From: CAZPXF01 sp964590945
Lineage (GTDB): Bacteria > Bacillota > Clostridia > Lachnospirales > Lachnospiraceae
Length of the DNA: 6,540 bases
Assembly (NCBI GenBank): GCA_964590945.1
Contig: CAZPXF010000102.1
Location: 1 to 6,540 of the forward strand
Reading direction: 5' to 3'
The notes below the pieces were generated by a model, which ran no database searches, was not told where the DNA came from, and saw nothing but the letters and a program-made list of their open reading frames with translations. The first letter of the stretch is position 1; each line of letters starts with the position of its first letter. The position numbers and the translations under genes were made by a program. Shown here piece by piece: positions 1 to 6,535 of the stretch.

Positions 1-1018
1 CGATACGCCGCTCAAAGGCTTTCACATGGAGGAATTCTTCCGGCGGCATTGTGCGAAGCCGTTCCAGATCACGATACTGCCACGCGGTGTAAATATCCTT
101 TTCCCTGCATACATCCAGCCCGAATAATGCCAGTCCTTCTGTCTGAATCAATTCATAAACCTGCTTGTAAGCCGGGTATTCCGTCTGAATATTCAGATTA
201 TAGAACAAGCCTTCCAGCACGCGGTTCTGGCAGCTCCGTTTAATCAGTTCAAAGTATTTCTTCCTTCTAAGCTCCTTCCATGTGCAGCAGAATGCATGAT
301 ACCCGCACAGATTTGTCTCCGAAACCTGTCCTGTCAGACTGTTCTTATTATAAACGCGATACAGGATCATTTTTTCATTGACAGCAGTGATCCGTTCTGC
401 CTCATATAATGCAATCATTGTAAAATAAACGTCATTCGCCTGCTGTATACTCTGAAAATGAATCCCCGACTCTATAAGGAACTCCCTTCTGTACAGCTTA
501 TTCCACGGAACATTCGTCGTAAAGTTATACAGATAGTCTGGTATGTCAAATTTATTAAATGGATCTTTTGGCGGCAGCAATTCCGCCCGAAGATAAGAGT
601 CCGTCTCCCCCAGTTTCCCATCCGCATCGAACCTCGTCGCCCCGCATACACAGATATCCGCTTTCTGCTTCCTGGCCTGCCTGTACAGCTTTTCCAGCGC
701 ATCCGCCTCAAACCGGTCGTCCGCATCCCAGAAAATCACATAATCGCCCCTCGCATAGCGAAGCCCCATATTCCGGGCCGCGCCGGCGTTTTGATGTTCC
801 TGTGAAAAATACCGGAATCGTCCGTCTTTTTTTACAAATCTGCAAATGATCTCTTCCGACCGATCCTCTGACCCATCGTTGATACAGACCACCTCGAAAT
901 GATTCAAAGTCTGTTTTTGAATGTCACTGAGAGTTTCTTTCAGATAATCCTCAGCATGATAGACCGGAACAATGACCGAGACCAGTATATCATTTTTGTG
1001 TACTGTGTTTAAATTCAC
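1..1018 (-). CDS. Family 2 (GT2) glycosyltransferase, GTG start, 3' end cut by window edge
   Basis: I translated this by hand: an open frame of 339 codons from GTG at 1018 to the left edge with no stop, so the C-terminus is missing. Motifs: SVIVPVYHA (14-22; H replaces the usual N of PVYN), CINDGS (45-50), AGAARNMG, FWDADD (96-101), VPWNKLYRREF, ND (195-196) followed by VYF, and YRVYNKNSL in the acceptor half. Near the edge, TAWQYRDLERL and PPEEFLHVKAFERRI are helical and may lead into a coiled-coil tail as in its neighbours. It should transfer a sugar onto the same glycan as the other GT2 enzymes. No ATG lies near a plausible start; GTG has AGGGGG ending five bases upstream and lies nine bases after the previous stop, so it is well supported. 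Codon choice in part of the gene (about 590-760) favours GCG and AGG more than its neighbours. Function class is sure, substrate unknown. Confidence 0.88.
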   Translation of the reverse strand, partial: MNLNTVHKNDILVSVIVPVYHAEDYLKETLSDIQKQTLNHFEVVCINDGSEDRSEEIICRFVKKDGRFRYFSQEHQNAGAARNMGLRYARGDYVIFWDADDRFEADALEKLYRQARKQKADICVCGATRFDADGKLGETDSYLRAELLPPKDPFNKFDIPDYLYNFTTNVPWNKLYRREFLIESGIHFQSIQQANDVYFTMIALYEAERITAVNEKMILYRVYNKNSLTGQVSETNLCGYHAFCCTWKELRRKKYFELIKRSCQNRVLEGLFYNLNIQTEYPAYKQVYELIQTEGLALFGLDVCREKDIYTAWQYRDLERLRTMPPEEFLHVKAFERRI

Positions 1019-1023
1019 GTTAT

Positions 1024-1029
1024 CCCCCT
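1024..1029 (-). promoter_or_regulatory. Ribosome binding site of the GTG-started GT2 gene
   Basis: AGGGGG, beginning within the TAG stop of the upstream gene and ending five bases before GTG at 1018. The strong site compensates for a non-ATG start and supports this start choice. Confidence 0.72.
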
Positions 1030-2014
1030 ACGAAATCGCCAGATGCTCCTTGTATTTCGCTAATCCGCATTTCCGGATCATCCGGTATTTCCTGTATTCC
1101 TTTTGATCATAAAAATAGTTCTTCTTATGCCGGGAAATCCCCAGTTCACGAAACCAGTTGTATTTCAATTTCCGGTACAGGGCTTTCTGCGTCTCCCCGC
1201 CCAGCGTCTCAAGATTCCACAAAGAAAAATGAAGCGCATAATTCACAAAATCCTGTTCCAGTTCCCCATAAAGACCAAACCGGATCAGGTTCTCCCGAAG
1301 CGCCAGAAGCGCCCGGTAAAAACACTCCCAGGACTGTTCTCTTGTGTTGGAAAGAGAGGATGCATTGTCCCGCCTCTGATGGGCAAGTATCTTTTCCTCA
1401 ACCTCGATCCTCTCTGCAAGAACCATTGCAGAAAAGACAAACAGCATATCGTTGGACGTCCTTTGCTCCTGAAACCGAAGCTCATGCTCCATCACAAACT
1501 GTCGTTCGAACAGCTTATCCCAGGCCCATCCAACAAATACCTTGAAAACGTTCTCCGTGAAAGTCCTGTGGTTCATCGGACGATATGGAGGGAGCGCATG
1601 TTTCCGGATCACCCAGGGAACCTCCCTAAAGCAATCCTCATCTTCCCGATACTGGTCTGAACCGAAGACAACCATCTGAGCGTTCCCCGATTTTGCTTTC
1701 CAATAAGCGCTCTCAAGCATATCCGGTTCAAAGAAATCATCGGCGTCCAAAAAGGAAAGATATTCCCCGACAGCTCGTCTCAGACCATGATTTCGCGCGG
1801 CCCCTGCGCCTGCATTTTCCTGATCCACTATGTGTATGCGGGAATCCTTTCCGGCATACTCCGCAAGAATATTCCGTGTGCCGTCGGTCGATCCATCATT
1901 TACACAGATGATCTCAATCTCCTTTAAAGTCTGGCTCACGATACTTTCCAGACATTGTCTTAAACAGGCCTCTCCATTATAGACCGGAAGAATGACCGAT
2001 ACTTTACAATCCAT
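1028..2014 (-). CDS. Family 2 (GT2) glycosyltransferase, single domain
   Basis: A 328-residue GT-A enzyme that probably transfers one sugar in assembly of the same surface glycan. From the chosen start: VILPVYN (7-13), NDGS (39-42), AGAGAARNHG (68-77), DADD (90-93), WAWDKLFERQF (163-173), SND (187-189) as the likely catalytic-base motif, and RRDNASSLSNTR (214-225) in the late acceptor loop. The C-terminus is basic and aromatic (YFYDQKEYRKYRMIRKCG) but lacks the coiled coil and SYRL-type tail seen in two neighbours. I start it at the ATG at 2014, not at 2098, because AGGAG lies nine bases upstream of 2014. The longer 356-residue form would overlap the previous gene by 82 bases and would begin with a low-homology extension. 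An ATG at 2020 overlaps the upstream stop (ATGA) but is only three bases from AGGAG. It groups with domain 1 of the 735-residue protein and the next gene by its W-x-K-[LA]-[FY] and ND motifs. Confidence 0.9.
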   Translation of the reverse strand: MDCKVSVILPVYNGEACLRQCLESIVSQTLKEIEIICVNDGSTDGTRNILAEYAGKDSRIHIVDQENAGAGAARNHGLRRAVGEYLSFLDADDFFEPDMLESAYWKAKSGNAQMVVFGSDQYREDEDCFREVPWVIRKHALPPYRPMNHRTFTENVFKVFVGWAWDKLFERQFVMEHELRFQEQRTSNDMLFVFSAMVLAERIEVEEKILAHQRRDNASSLSNTREQSWECFYRALLALRENLIRFGLYGELEQDFVNYALHFSLWNLETLGGETQKALYRKLKYNWFRELGISRHKKNYFYDQKEYRKYRMIRKCGLAKYKEHLAIS

Positions 2015-2016
2015 AT

Positions 2017-3168
2017 TCATCTTCTCCTGCGCTTTCGGATCAGCTTCTTCAGATTTCCCGGAAGAAACATGATACTTTTTCCGATCCGGAAAGTCCACGA
2101 TTTCCTGATCCTTTTCACTTCATCTTTAAGCATTTGATTTTCAGTTGCAAGCCTGCCGATCCATTCGCACAGCTCCGGATCGATGGATGCAGGACAGACC
2201 CTCCTGAGATAATATTCCTCCGGATCTTTCGTAAGAGCCTCGATATTGGCCCACGCGCTTTTTGAAAATACTTCCGAATCCAGCTCCCCTCTGCTCATCG
2301 CGCGCGAATATTCCGCCGCAAAGCGCAGAATATAATCATGCCTGTACTCCTCCGCAATGCGCCATACGGTTCCCATATAGTTGTGATATTTCTTAAACCA
2401 GTACATGTACCGGAATCTTTCCCATAAAACCGGATCGGCGGCTAAAATATCACGTATATGATCGTATTCCTGATTGATGCAATATACCTTCTCCCTGCTG
2501 TTCACAGAAGAATCCGGATTATCCCGCCGGTTCATATAATACGGCTTATCTATCAGCATGGCTCTTTTTGCGTATATAAATGTCTGGAACCAGAAACCAT
2601 TGTCCTGAAAAGCTGCGCCCGGCGTCTCATTATGCCGGATTCCGTATTTCTCAAGAAAACTCCTCCTGTAGATTCCGCTCCACGTATTCATTTTAAACCG
2701 GATAGCCTCCGGCGTCATACTGGGATCCAATACTTTATTATAGTCTTTTTGATTCGGAGAAAGCGCATGATATATAAGCTCTCTTTCTCCATTATCCTTT
2801 GTTCTGAAACGGTAGAAATCGGCCTTCACAAAATCCAGATCGTACAGAATTGCCTTCTCATACAATTCTTCGTACATACAGGCCGGAACGAAATCATCCG
2901 GCTCCACGATCCCTATATATTCTCCGGATGAACGCTCAAGTCCACAGTTCATAGCCTTTCCGTACCCGCCATTTTCCTGATCGATCAGAACTATACGGGC
3001 ATCCCTCTTCGCATAATCCCGAAGCATACCGGGAGAACGATCCGTTGAGCCATCGTTGACACAGATGATCTCAATATCTTCAAGCGTCTGCCCCACAACG
3101 CTGTCCATACACTCGCAAAGATATTTTTCTACATTGTATACCGGAATGATGATCGAAACCTTAGCCAT
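2017..3168 (-). CDS. Family 2 (GT2) glycosyltransferase with C-terminal coiled coil and basic tail
   Basis: A 383-residue single-domain GT-A glycosyltransferase, expected to add one sugar to a lipid-linked or wall-glycan precursor at the cytoplasmic face. Motifs in order: IIIPVYN (6-12), NDGS (38-41), GGYGKAMNCG (67-76), EPDD (89-92) where its neighbours have DADD, SGIYRRSFL (164-172) and QDN (188-190) at the catalytic-base position, followed by GFWFQ. The EPDD and QDNGFW pair places it in a different GT2 subgroup from the genes on either side. Residues 332-356 (ELCEWIGRLATENQMLKDEV) look like a short coiled coil. The tail after it (SWTFRIGK, then KKLIRKRRRR) is strongly basic. The ATG at 3168 is one base after the upstream stop and has AGGGGAG at five bases' spacing. 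The four terminal Arg codons (CGC AGG AGA AGA) also supply the ribosome binding site of the next gene. Family assignment is firm; the donor sugar is unknown. Confidence 0.92.
   Translation of the reverse strand: MAKVSIIIPVYNVEKYLCECMDSVVGQTLEDIEIICVNDGSTDRSPGMLRDYAKRDARIVLIDQENGGYGKAMNCGLERSSGEYIGIVEPDDFVPACMYEELYEKAILYDLDFVKADFYRFRTKDNGERELIYHALSPNQKDYNKVLDPSMTPEAIRFKMNTWSGIYRRSFLEKYGIRHNETPGAAFQDNGFWFQTFIYAKRAMLIDKPYYMNRRDNPDSSVNSREKVYCINQEYDHIRDILAADPVLWERFRYMYWFKKYHNYMGTVWRIAEEYRHDYILRFAAEYSRAMSRGELDSEVFSKSAWANIEALTKDPEEYYLRRVCPASIDPELCEWIGRLATENQMLKDEVKRIRKSWTFRIGKSIMFLPGNLKKLIRKRRRR
2024..2028 (-). promoter_or_regulatory. Ribosome binding site deciding the start of the 328-residue GT2 gene
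   Basis: AGGAG made from the tandem Arg codons (AGG AGA AGA TGA) that end the upstream gene. The spacer is nine bases to ATG 2014 but only three to ATG 2020, which favours 2014. Initiation at 2020 remains possible and would add two residues (Met-Asn). Confidence 0.7.
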
Positions 3169-3169
3169 G

Positions 3170-5377
3170 CTATCTCCCCTGCAACTTCTTTTTTATCTTT
3201 CTGACCAGACGAACCGGCGTCCCGATTATGCGCGCAAGACGATAGCTGCGCGACCTCTTTATCCGGGTCAGTTCTTTCTTCAGCCTTTTGATCTCTATCC
3301 CGCGCTCGAATTTCTCATCATAGGTGATCTGAAGCTTCCGGTTAATCTCCGATTTCTCCCTGTAAGCTTTCTGAAGCTTCTCATGGGAAGAAGCCTCCCC
3401 TTCCACCAGGATACGATAAAGCGTCCGCTCCGGCTCGTGAAGTCCCCATGATGCATACCTCTCGTCTTTTCCCAGCCGGTTATACTGTGTTCTTGCGTTC
3501 TCGATCACACCGTTGAATGTCTGGAAAAGGGCATCTCCTGTTTCCTCCGGGAATTCATGTGCAAGGACAAAAGACTGCATACATAAAAAGCTTTTAAAAT
3601 ACCCATATGTGTGGGCGAATTTTGCCTCCGCGGTCATAATGGAATTTTCCCGCACCCTGCGGTCAAAAAAAGTGCGGTTCATATACCCGGCCCGCTCCGC
3701 CAGAAGCATCGCCTGAAATGTGAATGCATTATCCTCATGCAGTATCCCCGGCTGGAACGTCAGATTCTGCTCAAGCAGATATGTTCTGCGAAAGAATTGG
3801 ATCCCGACATTCGTCCGGTATTCATCCAGTTCTCTCATCTGCCGGAACATCTCCGGCCCGGTGCAGAGCTCCGGATAATTTCCCTTTCTGTCATAATACC
3901 CTTCAAATCCAGGATATTTCTCCTGCAGGGTTTTATTTTCATAAAATGCTTTCCCGTTGAAATACAGCACGTCCAGCTTCTGCTCAGCGCTTTTATTATA
4001 TAGTTTCTCCAGCGCATCCGGATGCAGCATATCATCGCTGTCCATAAAATAAATATATTCTCCGGTGGCAAGCAGAATTCCTCTGTTGCGCGTCACAGAA
4101 AGTCCGGCATTTTTCTGTCCATAGATCGCAATACGCGAATCCTTTTTTGCGTATTCTTCTAAAATACGCGCAGAAGAATCCGCAGAACCGTCATTGATGC
4201 AAATGATCTCTGTCTCTCTCAGCGTCTGAGCCAGTAAGCTGTCCAGACACTCCTCAAGATAGCGCTCCATGTTATAAACGGCAACGATCACCGATACCTT
4301 GATCTCTTCGCTGCAAATATTGTCTTTTCCGGCGCGGGCGTTTCTTTTTTCTTCCAAAAAAGAGACGTCCTCCTCCGTATGCCGTCCCGCCTCCTGATCT
4401 TCCCTGATCTGAAGCGCATACGGAAGTCCCTTGACCTGATCACGGTATTCCGGCATATCATAATACTCTTCCGGATGCTCCAGAAGACCCATACGGACAA
4501 AACGCTCGCTGCAAAGCGCCCGTATCATCTCCCATCTGGCGTTCTCATTCCGAACGCTCCGCAGATTATAGACACAGCCGGAGAGAACCATGCTTGCAAA
4601 TCCCCTCTCAACCTCCGGGTATACGCCCCTTCTGTTGAGCTCATCATATACCGCCTCATATGCTGTGAGAAAGCAAAGAGGATCGCGATACTTCTGATCC
4701 TGCAGACTCCCCTCGCGAAACACCCTGTAATAGACAAGATCCTCCCTCACAGCAGCAATCCGCTCCGCCGCTGCCAAAGCTGTCAGGACAAATCTGACAT
4801 CATTGCTGTTTGGAAGATTCTGAAATGTAATATCCTCTTTTAAAATAAAATCACGCCGGAATGCTTTCGTCCACGGGGACGGCGTCGTAAGGCAGAACAG
4901 AGCTCCATCCATATCTCTTCGCGAGAAAACTTCCTGCTCCGGCAAAAGCTTTCTCCAAAGATAACGAGGCGCGTTCTTAACTTCCCCGGTTCTGTTATCG
5001 TATCTTTTCGCGCCAAAAAGAACCACATCCGCAGATGTCCGGATTCCTTTCCGGTATACCTTTTCCAGCAGCTTTTTATCAAAAAAATCGTCAGCATCAA
5101 GGAAGATCAGATATTCTCCGTTCGCCTTCTTTATTCCAGAATTTCTCGCAGATGCTGTTCCCAAATGCGCCTGCATATATAATTGTATACGTGGATCCTT
5201 CTCCTGATACTTCTTGAGAATCCTTACGGAATCATCTGCAGATCCATCATCCACACAGATGATCTCGACCTCCCGCAAGGTCTGTCCCGTTATGGAGTCC
5301 AGCATCTCTTCCAAATATTCCGCCGCGTTGTACACCGGAATAATTACCGAAAATGTTATCTGTCCTGAATCATTCAT
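3170..5377 (-). CDS. Tandem two-domain family 2 (GT2) glycosyltransferase
   Basis: A 735-residue protein, about twice the length of a usual single-domain GT2, carrying two complete GT-A domains. Domain 1 spans about 8-320: PVYN (14-17), DDGS (43-46), DADD (94-97) for metal and nucleotide binding, PWTKAFRRDF (168-177) and SND (191-193) at the catalytic-base position. A polar linker (about 325-358) leads to domain 2 (about 359-650): AVYN (366-369), NDGS (395-398), DSDD (446-449) and HEDN (547-550). Residues 664-708 look like a coiled coil, followed by a basic tail (SRSYRLAR, then KIKKK). No transmembrane segment is seen. Both active sites keep the expected acidic residues, so the enzyme may form two consecutive linkages; this is inference. 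ATG at 5377 has GGAGG six bases upstream and overlaps the previous stop (ATGAATGA). Tandem GT2 proteins are known in polysaccharide clusters, but the sugars used here cannot be told. Confidence 0.92.
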   Translation of the reverse strand: MNDSGQITFSVIIPVYNAAEYLEEMLDSITGQTLREVEIICVDDGSADDSVRILKKYQEKDPRIQLYMQAHLGTASARNSGIKKANGEYLIFLDADDFFDKKLLEKVYRKGIRTSADVVLFGAKRYDNRTGEVKNAPRYLWRKLLPEQEVFSRRDMDGALFCLTTPSPWTKAFRRDFILKEDITFQNLPNSNDVRFVLTALAAAERIAAVREDLVYYRVFREGSLQDQKYRDPLCFLTAYEAVYDELNRRGVYPEVERGFASMVLSGCVYNLRSVRNENARWEMIRALCSERFVRMGLLEHPEEYYDMPEYRDQVKGLPYALQIREDQEAGRHTEEDVSFLEEKRNARAGKDNICSEEIKVSVIVAVYNMERYLEECLDSLLAQTLRETEIICINDGSADSSARILEEYAKKDSRIAIYGQKNAGLSVTRNRGILLATGEYIYFMDSDDMLHPDALEKLYNKSAEQKLDVLYFNGKAFYENKTLQEKYPGFEGYYDRKGNYPELCTGPEMFRQMRELDEYRTNVGIQFFRRTYLLEQNLTFQPGILHEDNAFTFQAMLLAERAGYMNRTFFDRRVRENSIMTAEAKFAHTYGYFKSFLCMQSFVLAHEFPEETGDALFQTFNGVIENARTQYNRLGKDERYASWGLHEPERTLYRILVEGEASSHEKLQKAYREKSEINRKLQITYDEKFERGIEIKRLKKELTRIKRSRSYRLARIIGTPVRLVRKIKKKLQGR
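3174..3180 (-). promoter_or_regulatory. Ribosome binding site of the 383-residue GT2 gene
   Basis: AGGGGAG, five bases before ATG at 3168. It lies over the final codons (Gln-Gly-Arg) of the 735-residue gene, which stops one base before the start codon. Confidence 0.78.
4028..4291 (-). repeat. Internal duplication, copy 2: donor-binding half of GT2 domain 2
   Basis: This codes for residues 363-450 of the 735-residue protein, the partner of copy 1. Differences include PVYN changed to AVYN (A366), DDGS to NDGS and DADD to DSDD. The catalytic aspartates of the DxDD motif are kept, so this copy looks functional and not degenerate. Confidence 0.75.
5084..5347 (-). repeat. Internal duplication, copy 1: donor-binding half of GT2 domain 1
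   Basis: This codes for residues 11-98 of the 735-residue protein. It aligns without gaps to residues 363-450 (copy 2); by hand I count 50 identical residues of 88. The match covers the nucleotide-sugar-binding half up to the DxDD motif and fades after it. Confidence 0.75.
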
Positions 5378-6524
5378 CTACTTCCTCCGGCATCATGCAA
5401 AGCTTTCCAAAATCCTGTCTCATCTCCTTTGCACGCGCTTCAAAAGAATAATATTTCTGCAGCGTCGGCCAGAATCCGCGGATCTTTCTGCGAATTTCTT
5501 CTTCATCCCTATCTATCTCACAAAGCTTTACCTTAAAATCTTCTTCGTCTTCGTAAAATACAAGAACATCTCCAAACAGCTCCCCGTAAGCCTCTCCCCA
5601 GTCAGAAAGCACAGGAACACCGCAGCAGAGAGCCTCTATAATGCGGTTATTGACAAATCCATATTCCTTCATATCGTCCCAATGGTCATTCAGGATCACA
5701 CGGGATGCACGGTAAAGATCCGGAAGCTTATCATTTGCAATCTGATCATGGAAATGAACGCTTTTGCTTTCACTGAAAAGCGAATTCCAGTCGCTTCCCC
5801 AGACATCCAATTCTATCCCGTTATCATCACACCAGGCTACTGCCTTTCTTCGCACGCCGCGGGGATTACCAACGAATACCCTGCCATATTTTTTTTCTTC
5901 TTCCGACGGATAAAACAGCTCCGTATCCGCGCACAACAGTAATGGTTTTACCGGAACATGAACCTTTTTTCTCAGTTCTTCTGCATACGGAACAGAATTC
6001 ACGTACACCAGATCGTACAGTTCATACTCTTCCTCCTGCACAAGATCCGGATGACTGACTTCCCAAAGCATATATTTGCACTTCGCATTTCTACGGTCCG
6101 GATGATAAGCATGAAGTCCCCGGATCACAAGTACCACATCTGCATTTACATCACAATACCAGTCCTCATAACAGTCGATGACTACATAGAAGTTCTGTCT
6201 TTCCAGATATCTTTTAAGCGTCACAGCAAAAGAATAGTCTCCCCACCGGTTTTTATATTCACTGTCCGGCGCCGGGCACTTGATGACCCAGATCTTTCTG
6301 CCGCCCGCCAGCCTTTTTACCTCCGCGGCTCTGAGCGCCCAGATATCTCTTCTGCGGAACTCTTCCTTTACTGTCTCATGGATTGCCTTGATTGCTTTAC
6401 CATTACGATATTCTTTTAGATCAATCTTCTTTAATTGTGCCTCTGTCTCCTGATACTGCTCATCGATCTTTCGTTCTAAATGTCTCGTCAGCGCCGGAAG
6501 CTTCTTCTTTATCCATTTCTTCAT
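5370..6524 (-). CDS. GT-B fold glycosyltransferase, CgeB-like (glycosyl transferases group 1 family)
   Basis: This 384-residue protein probably transfers a sugar from a nucleotide donor to a surface glycan intermediate in the cytosol. Residues 1-70 are a charged, basic helical region (MKKWIKKK start, many K/E/R) that may form a coiled coil or touch the membrane. The catalytic part follows: WGDYSFA (94-100) in the N-terminal Rossmann half, FVGNPRGVRRK (217-227) and VWGSDW (241-246) at the start of the second half. The donor-binding segment at 278-308 contains LNDHWDD, EYGFVNNRIIEA and CGVPVLSD; its E287 and E297 resemble the paired glutamates of GT4-type enzymes. This arrangement is typical of CgeB/Glyco_trans_1_2 proteins. 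ATG at 6524 is preceded only by a weak AGG; no stop is visible in frame in the 16 bases upstream, so a longer form cannot be fully excluded. It is the only GT-B enzyme here and overlaps the next gene by 8 bases. Family call is firm; substrate unknown. Confidence 0.88.
   Translation of the reverse strand: MKKWIKKKLPALTRHLERKIDEQYQETEAQLKKIDLKEYRNGKAIKAIHETVKEEFRRRDIWALRAAEVKRLAGGRKIWVIKCPAPDSEYKNRWGDYSFAVTLKRYLERQNFYVVIDCYEDWYCDVNADVVLVIRGLHAYHPDRRNAKCKYMLWEVSHPDLVQEEEYELYDLVYVNSVPYAEELRKKVHVPVKPLLLCADTELFYPSEEEKKYGRVFVGNPRGVRRKAVAWCDDNGIELDVWGSDWNSLFSESKSVHFHDQIANDKLPDLYRASRVILNDHWDDMKEYGFVNNRIIEALCCGVPVLSDWGEAYGELFGDVLVFYEDEEDFKVKLCEIDRDEEEIRRKIRGFWPTLQKYYSFEARAKEMRQDFGKLCMMPEEVDE
5384..5388 (-). 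promoter_or_regulatory. Ribosome binding site of the 735-residue GT2 gene
   Basis: GGAGG with a six-base spacer to ATG at 5377. It sits inside the last codons of the upstream GT-B gene (Pro-Glu-Glu-Val-Asp-Glu), whose stop overlaps the start as ATGAATGA. This is a classic layout for translational coupling. Confidence 0.8.
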
Positions 6525-6532
6525 ATATTTAA

Positions 6533-6535
6533 CCT
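6533..6535 (-). promoter_or_regulatory. Weak candidate ribosome binding site of the GT-B gene
   Basis: Only AGG, with eight bases to ATG at 6524, is visible. This is much weaker than the sites of the four downstream genes. The rest of the leader lies beyond the window. Confidence 0.35.

Noticed and set aside
472..726. Minus-strand 84-codon frame inside the leftmost gene
   Set aside because: It is out of frame with the clear GT2 reading (DADD at 716-727) that runs through the same bases without a stop.
1..1018. Possible pseudogene or gene-free stretch at the left edge
   Set aside because: Hand translation from GTG 1018 gives an uninterrupted GT2 frame of 339 codons; it simply lacks a stop because the window ends.
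1019..1027. Promoter or terminator between genes
   Set aside because: The largest gap between genes is nine bases; there is no room for a -35/-10 pair or a hairpin, and none of the T runs inside genes follows a convincing stem.
1103..1660. Plus-strand open frame of 185 codons
   Set aside because: Antisense to the 328-residue GT2 gene, with no family motif. Other plus-strand frames (458-805, 2458-2931, 3056-3451, 3611-4003, 4379-4843, 5958-6419) were rejected for the same reason.
5214..5942. Plus-strand open frame of 242 codons crossing the junction of the GT-B and tandem GT2 genes
   Set aside because: It lies fully antisense to two well-supported genes, has no recognisable domain, and its composition looks like a reverse reading of GT coding sequence.
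6529..6531. TAA on the minus strand just before the GT-B start, possibly the stop of a preceding gene
   Set aside because: Only nine bases upstream of it are visible, so a coding frame cannot be shown. It would fit the close packing of the other genes.
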